From positions 476,870,900 to 476,934,899 of the forward strand of contig NC_081406.1 in NCBI RefSeq assembly GCF_030272615.1: 64,000 nt of DNA, in the 5' to 3' direction. The notes under the pieces were generated by a model. It had not been told where the DNA came from. It saw only the letters and a list, made by a program, of their open reading frames with translations, and ran no database searches. The position numbers and the translations under genes are program-made. This DNA comes from Cryptomeria japonica. Its lineage: Eukaryota > Streptophyta > Pinopsida > Cupressales > Cupressaceae. Positions within the stretch are counted from its first letter, which is position 1. The number at the start of each line of letters is the position of its first letter. This document shows, piece by piece, positions 56,100 through 64,000 of this stretch.

Positions 56100-57830
56100 A
56101 TTTCAATATACTTATGACTCAAACTAAATATATTAGGAGACAATTCCACCTTAACATGCATCGGATCAGTGATATTCCGCAGCTAAATTGATTAACTATT
56201 AATAGATAAATTGTTAATCTATCATACATCCATAATAAATTTACAGATCCAAGCCCTTACCTATCTTGGGACCATGCCCTCAAGGTTTATGGGTTGCTGA
56301 TCCCTACTTTGTCTTGGGATTAATCCTATCAATTGGATTTAGACCGCCCCTCTTTGGAACATCTCAATTCCCTACCTTGTGAATATTGACAGCAGTAGCA
56401 AGGATTATATCCAAACAATATTCTTCTTACTGTTTATTATCTTATGAGTTCTTTCTGATTTACAATCTAATACTTTTATTTGTCTGATTACGGCATTATA
56501 TTACATATATATGTATATGTATATGTATACTTATTGATATTACATCATTCATATGATATTTTTACATCATATATATATATATATTTATATATTCTGACTT
56601 GAACATATAAACAAATAAATACATTATATTGTATTATAAATCATTTATATATTTATAAATTACCAATTATTAATACATTTACTAACTACCTTTTTGTATA
56701 AATCACTAATACCACCACTGTATAAAACATAAATTGTTAGTATAAGGGTGGCTGTAAAAACAGACAGAGCGTCAGATCTGGTCTGCCACTAAATATCTAA
56801 TATGAGCGTCATACTTATTGCAGTCTATATTAATATTACTATTAAATTCTGCATAGAGGCATTATAATATTAGGCATACGTATTAAGCACATCCCCTATG
56901 CTTACCACCAAGAACAAGGATGTTACTGCCTGTATCTTAGTAACAGTTCTAATCTGCTCTCATTTGTGGTCTATTCGAGGTTGTAGATTATATTCCCCAA
57001 CTCTGTTCTATTTATTGTGCTGCAAACTATTAAATCATACGTATTGCTTAAAACATTGCTTTTTTTGATGGATCGTTCCCTCCACCTTCCATAATTCCCT
57101 TCTTTTTCCAAAGATTATGACCATCTCCTTATATTCACACTGGGCTGAAAGGTCACGGAAAAGTGACGTCTCATGTCTCTTGGTGAACATCCTTCTTAAT
57201 ATTTGCCAAACGCACTGCTCCCTTTTATCGTATCCTTTCCTTAATATTATCTGCCTCTCTTCCGGTTAAAATAATTATTGTTTAGTTCGTATCATGCTTC
57301 TCTCAATGATAGATAGACTTTCCTCCTTAATCGATACTGTAGTCAATAGGTGTCATCCTTATATGTATTTGGATTGGTCTATCATTGATACCGATTGGTG
57401 TTTATTGGATCAATTATGATCATATACATTCATATCCAATCATTGTTGTTGGCTTATTTTTAGAAAATATGTTGCCGTTACTAATCTATACATGGGTAAT
57501 ATATGATTATTACAGACTAATTCTGTGTCTTCCATAAATATATATATATAAATTATATATTTATTATTTTAAATATATAACTTGTGTTTATGATTAAGAA
57601 TATATAAATCATGTTTATAATTTATAATGTATAAATTATGTTTTTAGTGTAATATTAATTTATTTCTATCTGAATATTTCAAGAATATTATAAGTAATAA
57701 ATATTTATTAGCTAAATAATAATATTTAATAAATAAATTTCAAATAATTATTCATTGGTAATTATATTTATTAATAATAATAGTTGTTTTATTTAGTATA
57801 TATATATAACGATCAAGGAGGGGTCATGAC
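56100..57830. other. Very AT-rich segment inside element F
   Basis: There is no gene. It contains TATA-type microsatellites near 56500-56600 and 57536-57560 and many TAATAAAT-like runs around 57590-57800. This stretch has no equivalent in element C, where the promoter-like CAAGTCGGCC segment is next to the leader. It may be a further insertion whose borders I could not set. Confidence 0.4.
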
Positions 57831-57939
57831 AATGTCTTTTAGGTGCAAGGCCGACTTGATTTGGTAAAAACAAAATAACAAACTACCCTTTTTTATGCTG
57901 GCCGACTCATCAAATTCAAATTTTGCTTAGGGGGGGCCA

Positions 57940-58635
57940 AATGTATGTTTGATTAATCTTTAAAGTGCTTTGGGTCATTACTAAAATTCGCTTTTGAAGC
58001 TCCCTACATGAAGTTCGCTCATCTCATTGAGTTCATGAGGTTCACTCATGTGTCCCCAAACATGAAGTAGAAATTCGCTCATGTAGCTAAATTCATGAAG
58101 TTTCTTTCAAACTAAATGCTTTCAAATCTCTTTCGTTCTTCCATCATGAAATTCACTCATCTTCCTTCAAAGGTGAAGTTCACTCTTCTTTTCTAACTCC
58201 TGAAGTTCGCTCCTCTTCTCCAACTCATGAAGTTTGCTGCAATTCTCCAACTCATGAAGTTCGCTCATGTAGGTTGAAACATGAAGTTGCTCATATCATT
58301 GAGCTTGTGAAGTTTCTTTCAAATTGAATCAATTCAAGGTGAATGCTATCAAGACTCCTTCGCTCCTCTACTTCCAATTTCGCTCATGTAGGCTTGAAGG
58401 TGAAGTTTGAAGTTCGTTGTTTTATCATGAATCTTGAAGTCCGCTGCCCTAGGTGAGTTCATGAAGTTTTCTCATCTATGTGGATTCATGAAGTTCGCTC
58501 TTTCTTGCCTATCATCATTCAAAATCATTCCCTCTTAGGCTTCAAATTAGCTTCAAGGAAAATGCATCTATTTAATTGCCTTGTATCTTGTCTTGGGTGC
58601 ATTCACTCATCTCGTCCAATTTGTAAAATTCGCTC
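57940..58635 (-). repeat. GAAGTTCGCTC array of element F, left part
   Basis: On the + strand the words TCATGAAGTTCGCTC, ATGAAGTTCACTC and TTCGCTCATGTAG recur at about 30-45 base intervals with many variants. The array is cut by element H at 58635/58636 and continues after it. Open frames across the array are by-products of the repetition. Confidence 0.75.
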
Positions 58636-59060
58636 TGTTGACCTCATTTTTGTTTTCAAAAATGGACCATTACATGAAATTTTTGTGAAAAAAAGAAAAA
58701 TTTTACTCTATGGAACGCTTCCCGAGGCAAAATTTCGACTAATCCTTGGACTGACTTAATCCTCAGTCCATCCTCGAACTACGTTTCGAATTTCGTCAAA
58801 TTCTGGGTTTGTTTGCTATGTCTTTCCTTCAATTTCGGGTTTTAAAATCCCGACTGCAGGTGGAGAATTTTCTTCAAATTGCAAGTTTTAATGATATTCA
58901 TTGTTTTGGTCTTTGTAAGGGAATTTTTGACCAATTACATGTGCACTTTTATTTCAAATATGTTACTTGTAATTTATTTTAAATTTCCCCTTTGTTGTTT
59001 TTATCTTTTTATTGTTTTTTGGTCATTTTTAGTTAAAATAGGGATTTTTTGGCTCAACGG

Positions 59061-59318
59061 CAAGTAAACTTGCAGTTTGGTCAAAAAACCCCTACTTTAA
59101 TGGTTTTCACATGTAATAGGGATTTTAAATCCCCATTACATATGTGTAAGTAAACTTGCAGTTTGGTCAAAAAACCCCTACTTCAATGGTTTTCACATGT
59201 AATAGGGATTTTAATTCCCCATTACATATGTGCAAGTAAACTTGCAGTTTGGTCAAAAAACCCCTACTTTAATGGTTTTTGCATGTAATAGGGATTTTAA
59301 ATCCCCATTACATATGTG
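59061..59318 (+). repeat. 3 x 86-bp tandem repeat in element H
   Basis: Three units start at 59061, 59147 and 59233. Each has AGTAAACTTGCAGTTTGGTC, then AAAAAACCCCTACTT.AATGG and ATGTAATAGGGATTTTAA. They are nearly identical, so the array expanded recently. Confidence 0.93.
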
Positions 59319-59367
59319 CAAGCAAGTATAACTTGTTGTAGGGATTTTATTTCCCATTTACAAGTAT

Positions 59368-59760
59368 TTAAAACTTGCAGTTTGCTCCAAAAAACCCGAT
59401 TTTGCCTTGCAAGTGCATTTTTGACAATTTTTAAACTTGTCATTTGTCCAAAAAATCCCGATTTTGGCTTGGCAAGTGAAAAAGTGAATTTTAAACTTGC
59501 TATTTGTCTTAAAAATCCCGATTTTGCTTTGTAAGTGAAAAAGTGACAATTTAAAACTTGCACTTTGGTCCAAAAAACCCGATTTTGCTCATAAAGTGCA
59601 TTTTTGACATTTTAAACTCTTACTATTTGGCCAAAAAATCCTGATTTTGCCTAACATGTTGAAAAAGTGAAATTTTAAACTTGTCATATCCTCCAAAAAA
59701 CCCGATTTTCATTGTTTCATACATTTTAAACTTGCTATTTGTTCCAAAAAACCCGAATTG
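59368..59760 (+). repeat. About seven 60-bp units in element H
   Basis: The core AAACTTGC..TTTG.CCAAAA followed by AACCCGATTTTG recurs about every 55-65 bases with moderate divergence. It seems to derive from the same ancestor as the 86-bp units, since both have ACTTGCAGTTTG next to AAAAAACCC. Confidence 0.85.
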
Positions 59761-61531
59761 CAAGGAAAAACATGTTTTTGAGGATTTTTAGCAAATTTTT
59801 GTGGAGATTTTTTGGGAGATAGAAGGCGTTTTGGATTCCTCCCTATTTTTATGCATTTTCAAACACCTTTCACGCCACATGGAGGTTAAGATTGCTGGTT
59901 TTTAGCTTTATAACAGCAAACACGTTTTTGCCAAAAAACCACGTTTTTCTTCATTAAAAATGCCACGAATCAGCAATGTTATGAATTGTTTTGGCTTGGT
60001 ATGCTAAGGTATTGAGGTTAGAAAGAGTCTTGGCCATTTTCCATGCCATTTCTCATGCATTTGCTGCCACGTTTTTCAGTTTTGGGCATTTTTTCAAAAA
60101 CGTGGCTAGGGTTTTGGAATACGGTTAATTTCTTTTTAAGAGATATTCTTTTTTATTTCAAAGATTAATCATCTTTTTGAAGAAGGCATTTTCAATTTGG
60201 AGCAAGGTAAGATTTCTTTTCTTCTTGTTTCATTTTTTTTTTTTTTTTTGTCTTTTTTGTTTTCTTATTTTCTTCTTGTTTTCAAATATGTTGGTTCTTC
60301 CCCAAAAATCGGTTTTGTGAGAGAGATTTTCCCCCTTGATTAACAATTTTAGAATTGCATTGTTCTTCCCCATTTTCTCTCTTTACTTGTATTCGGGATT
60401 TTAAAATCCCGATTACAAGTTGGATGAAAATAATTGTTCTTCCCTTACGGATAAAAGATTTAACCATCTTTTGTTGAAATTCCAAGTTGCAAAGATGAGA
60501 AATACCCATCCTTTCAAAATGGGGTTTTTAGAACCGGATTACATGTTGAAAGTTCTTCCCATTTTCTTGAAGATGATCTTCCCAAAATATTTTCATATTC
60601 ATTTCCATCATCCGTACATACCATTTCATCCACTCATTTCACACCTTCATTCATTTTCCCCATTTAAAGTCTACTTGCAGTCAGCCATCTAGAACCCGAA
60701 ATTGGTCCAAAATGCACTCAAAAAACACTTGTAAATGAGTTTTAAAGGTCCAATTACAAGTGAAAACTTGTAGTTACCCATTACACATATGAAGTTGCAT
60801 GTTTGTTCCCCGCAATTGTAAGTTAATGCTCTTGTTTTCCCCACACATGTAATGCAACTTCCAAAACCCGAAATTCACTGGTGAGCCTGTTTTTGCATCA
60901 ATTTCTCTCTTCTCTTGTCAGTCTGGTTTGCACACACGATCTACCAAATCAATGGATTAAGGCATGGGTCTTATTTTGCAAGAAGATTTCAAGAATGAAG
61001 GATGATACAAAGAAGAGATACAACAACAATTCATGGTTGAGAGCATAGAATGCTTTCAAGACAAAGATGGTCATGACATGAAAAGAGGAAGGCAGCCCGT
61101 TCCCTCTTGAAAAGCTAGTACTACCCCAAGCAAGAAGACAAGGATGCAAGTTCCCGTTCCGGTTCAAGATGTCTTTACCAATCTATAATACTTCAAGTTC
61201 TAGCATCCTGAAGCGACATGAAGATCATCACAGACAAAGGATGATGCAGTTAGAGTCGTGTCTTTAGACACATGGAATAATTTTAGTTATGCATTTGTAA
61301 TTTCGTTTTGACAAGTTACATGTAAAAGTATTTTTGTAAAACGCAAGTTACACATTACTTGCACTTTTGTAATTACATGTAAGGCAACTACAAGTTGTGT
61401 CCAATTAGGACTGTAGTTGGAATAAGTCTTAGTTAGTTAATGAAGTCTTAGTTAGTTATTGAATGAGTCTTGGTGGTTGAGAGAATCTTTCTAGTTAGGA
61501 TCCTCCCACCTTTTTCTCAAGGCTCCTCTCC

Positions 61532-62075
61532 TTTAAATAGAAGAGAGGGTCCATTGTAATTTTTATCTTTTGGAAGGCAAGCAAAAACTCTGGCAAATTT
61601 ACAACAAGAAGTCTTTGAGCTTATGTATGTGGATTGAAAGTTTTTGAAGAATAATAAAGAAGGATTACTCAAGTTTTGAGTCTTTGAGCTACATGTTTGA
61701 GTTTGAATCTTTTTATATCTTCTATGCAAAGTGTTTCTAAAAGAGCTTAGTCCAATCTGATTTGAAGTCTTTGAGCTGCAAGTAGAGAAGATTAATTAAA
61801 ATAGGAAAATCTCTAGAAGGAGCAGCAAGTCTTTGAGCTTGCGTCTATTCTTGAGGAAAATTACTGTTTGATAAGAAATAGCAGCAAGTCTTTGAGCTTG
61901 CATTAGTTCTTGTCTTTGTGTTAAAAGAATAAATTATTCCAGTCTTTGAGCTGTTGTCTTTTATTCGTTGTAAAATTTAGTATAACAAAGGGTAGATAGG
62001 ACTTCCAATAGTCAAGTCTTTGAGCTTGATATTGCTGTCTCGTCCCGAAGGAAGTGACGGAAGTCTTTGTGCTTT
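61532..62075 (+). promoter_or_regulatory. 3' promoter of H and the GTCTTTGAGCT repeats downstream
   Basis: TTTAAATAG at 61532 is a TATA-like box. From 61611 to 62070 the word GTCTTTGAGCT (or a one-base variant) occurs about eight times. At 61825-61842 and 61884-61901 it is extended to GCAAGTCTTTGAGCTTGC, whose ends pair as a 5-bp stem. If transcription starts after the TATA, the repeats lie in R and U5. Confidence 0.5.
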
Positions 62076-62329
62076 CAGGAAACTTCATTTCCTTTCTCTC
62101 ATTTCACTTGAAAGTAGTTACTGTTGTTCATATTCAATCGCTATCCTTTTCTGTGAAGAGAAAAGGATATTGTCTTTCTTGAAGAAAGAAGAAAGATTGC
62201 TGTCCCATCCCATTTTATTTTCCAAGTTGTAGTTAGCCTTCCCTTAATTAGGAGAGTTTTTACTCGTGTGCTGTGGTTGAAACCACAATTTTGTATATTT
62301 CCCCAAGTGTACAAAATTTTCAACCAACA

Positions 62330-63240
62330 CGCTCATGTAGGATGATTCCTGAAGTTTACTCATATGCTCGAGTTCATGAAGCTCAGCATAGAATTCGCTC
62401 ATGTAAACACATGAAGTTCGCTGATGTAGTTCAATTCCTGAAGCTGGCTGATCTCCCCTGATTCTTGAAGTTAACTTCTTACTCACCTTGCATCATTTTA
62501 AATTCTGAATTGTTCTCTCTTAAGCAAATTAAGGCATCAAATCAGCTTAAGGAAATGACCTATCAGCTGCCTTGCATCGTGTTGTGAGTAGATGAGACAA
62601 ATTCGCTAACGTCTGCTGAATTTTGAAGCTCGCTCATGTATCATGAATCTTGAAGTAGCCCTCTAACTTACCTTTCATCATTCAAATTCAAGTTGTTCTT
62701 TGTTAAGACATCAAATTGGCACAAGGAAATGATCTATTAGCTGTTTGCCATCCTATTTTGAGTAAACAATTTCGCTCTTCTCCTTCAACCCTTGAAGTTG
62801 GCTCATGTATGCTATCTCTTGAAGTTTGCTCCATTTTCTCAACTCATGAAGTTCGCTCCATTTCCTCAACTCATGAAGTTCGCTCCATTTGCCCAACTCA
62901 TGAAGTTCGCTCATGTAGGTGAGTTTATGAACTCCGCTCATGTAGGTGAGTTCTTGAAGTGCGCTCCTATGCCTCCAAACATGAATTTCACTCCTATCAG
63001 CTACCACATGAAGTTCGCTCTCATCCCCAAGTACATGAAGTTTGCTTTCAACTCAAAATCAGATCTGTTCAAGATAAAGACTCGCACATCTTCCTTGGGC
63101 ATATGAAAGAAATTTGCTTCCGTTTAGAAATTCATGAAGTAAAAAAATTCGCTCTCCTTCCTCAATTCCTGAAGTTCGCTCCTCCAACTCAAGACATGAA
63201 GTGAATTTCAATCTCCTCCTTGAATTCATGAAATTCCAGC
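62330..63240 (-). repeat. GAAGTTCGCTC array of element F, right part
   Basis: This is the continuation of the array cut by H. The most regular part (about 62810-63040) has AACTCATGAAGTTCGCTCCAT and close variants about every 33-37 bases. The open frames at 62792-63106 and 62753-63007 are repeat by-products with no initiation or domain evidence. Confidence 0.8.
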
Positions 63241-63501
63241 TTTAAGTGTTTAAACCATTCCACACAAAAACACTGTCAATTTGATCTATAAGAAGGCCTA
63301 AGGAGGAATTTCGTTCCAAGTGGGGGCAAAGGACAGAACCTTGAGGAAAGTTGCTCCAATTGGGGAGCACAGGACAGGTCCTAAGCAAATTTGTTGTTAG
63401 TAAACTATGATGCACCTGCTTGTTCTCCTTCATCATTCCTTGAGCTTCCCTTTGCTTTGTATCAAATTCCAACTCTGTTTAAGGCGGTGAATGTCCTGCA
63501 G

Positions 63502-63690
63502 TCAGCTCTGTGAGTGCATAGTAATGGTCCGATCCGCCCTCTTTATGTAATTGAATCTTGATATTGTCCCTTTCCCAAATGTGGATATTGATGTGTGAGT
63601 CCTCCTTGAATTTGATTTGCCTTGGAGTGTAGCCTTTGAACTTCCTAATGAAATCATCTCTTTATCAGCTTTTGGTCCTCTTATCAAAAC
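63502..63690 (-). pseudogene. Exon-like fragment of an element protein at the right edge
   Basis: On the minus strand an acceptor TATCTTTCAG opens a frame of 62 codons from 63690: VLIRGPKADKEMISLGSSKA, then a basic segment with KSNSRRTHTSISTF, ending at 63502. A TATA (63964-63969) lies 275 bases upstream with a leader containing AATTCGCTG. The arrangement matches the promoter and first exon of element F, so this may be a second copy of that unit or a neighbouring element. I do not recognise the protein. Confidence 0.35.
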
Positions 63691-64000
63691 CTGAAAGATA
63701 CATAATGAATCAAGAATCATGCAAATAAAACAATCCTTCACACTCCTAATGCATCATTAATTGTGCTTTCAAAGATCAATTCAAATCTGGGAAATAACAA
63801 TCTACTGATGGAATTAGTCCTTGAAATCAGTTCTGATCTGAATTTTGATCCTCAAATTTGTAGCTCTGCTTCTCTGTCTGCTGCAATTCGCTGTCTTTAG
63901 ATTGCAGAGCAGATTGTATCAGTTGCTTTGATTAATGCCTTGGAATGAGGATGGATGTCCTCTTATATAGACGGTGGATGTTAAAGGGTCTGTTTTACTC

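Larger units (their letters stand above)
58636..62329 (+). mobile_element. Element H: 3.7-kb LTR-like element inside the F array
   Basis: It starts TGTTGACCTC and ends AACCAACA, with perfect CGCTC duplications (58631-58635 and 62330-62334). Inside are two tandem arrays (59061-59760), a non-coding middle, a TATA-like TTTAAATAG (61532) and a downstream region with eight copies of GTCTTTGAGCT. There is no pol, primer site, second LTR or long frame. TG...CA ends and the single promoter near the 3' end point to a solo LTR of unusual length, with an organisation like C, D and F. Confidence 0.85.
53710..63240 (-). mobile_element. Element F: minus-strand relative of C and D, split by H; right end not resolved
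   Basis: On the minus strand the last 250 bases match the end of element C: CCACACGT, then GAACCTTGGAGT, ACTGATCCTT-like words, CAAGAGAGGATAAGAT and the terminal ATCAACA (+ strand TGTTGATG from 53710). Further in are the palindrome AAACCCTAATTAGGG (54811-54825), a protein remnant (54833-55601) and a TATA (56021). A segment like the C promoter (CAAGTCGGCCTT in reverse, near 57848) and a long GAAGTTCGCTC array follow. A hAT MITE (54547-54698) and element H (58636-62329) are inserted. The expected reverse of TGTTGTGACC was not found, so the right border is open. Confidence 0.65.

Noticed and set aside
62753-63204. Several overlapping open frames encoding repeated FAPFSQLMK-like peptides
   Set aside because: They arise in more than one frame and on both strands from the GAAGTTCGCTC array, with no domain, splice or promoter evidence.
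51519-64000. Further DENN exons (expected VHAVERTPS-like segment next)
   Set aside because: None was found by reading the + strand. The remaining exons are assumed to lie beyond the window.

Overview
This is nuclear DNA of a seed plant. Its genes have very long introns packed with nested LTR retrotransposons, short elements and satellite-like arrays. The gene structure and the repeat types suggest a gymnosperm, probably a conifer, but that is inference. There is no prokaryotic or organellar gene block.

One host gene runs through the window on the + strand. Three coding exons (8816-9109, 17235-17435, 51435-51518) are all in phase 0, end at GT/AG borders, and together encode 193 residues. They match my recollection of the N-terminus and uDENN region of the plant DENN (AEX-3) domain proteins, which are putative Rab exchange factors. 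Intron 1 is 8.1 kb and intron 2 is 34.0 kb. The remaining exons must lie beyond base 64000, or the gene is broken. The upstream end (6.06-6.43 kb) is a candidate promoter and 5' UTR.

Layout. 1-2401: 3' end and 3' LTR of a Copia element. 2.4-6 kb: decayed repeats and two tRNA-derived SINE candidates. 6-9.1 kb: start of the DENN gene. Intron 1 (9.1-17.2 kb): a dead retrocopy, a LINE-like RNase H remnant split by a 1.04-kb solo LTR, a perfect 17-bp hairpin, a 181-bp tandem duplication and a hAT-like MITE close to exon 2. Intron 2 (17.4-51.4 kb) holds two nests. In the first, Copia A (minus, 17776-36817) is split by Copia B (plus, 20361-34119), which is split by element C (25568-32926). In the second, element D (41325-49037) is split by mini-LTR element E (42885-44551). 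Intron 3 (51.5 kb to the end): a fold-back MITE, minus-strand element F (from 53710) carrying a C-rich hAT MITE (54547-54698), and element H (58636-62329) inside F.

The most unusual content is C, D and F, with H as a looser relative. C, D and H start TGTTG, end CAACA and have 5-bp target duplications. They show no second LTR, no pol, no PBS and no PPT. C and D share an unrecognised open reading frame of about 1,000 or more codons. Each element has its own tandem array in its upstream half, and TATA-type promoters are seen near the 3' ends. The simplest reading is solo copies of giant (3.7-7.7 kb) LTRs, some of which carry a protein gene. The C array is a hairpin spaced every 165-176 bp. Element E has thirteen 41-bp units whose junction stems show matched changes on both arms.

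Limits: all family names come from motif recognition by eye. No database search, alignment program or expression data were available.
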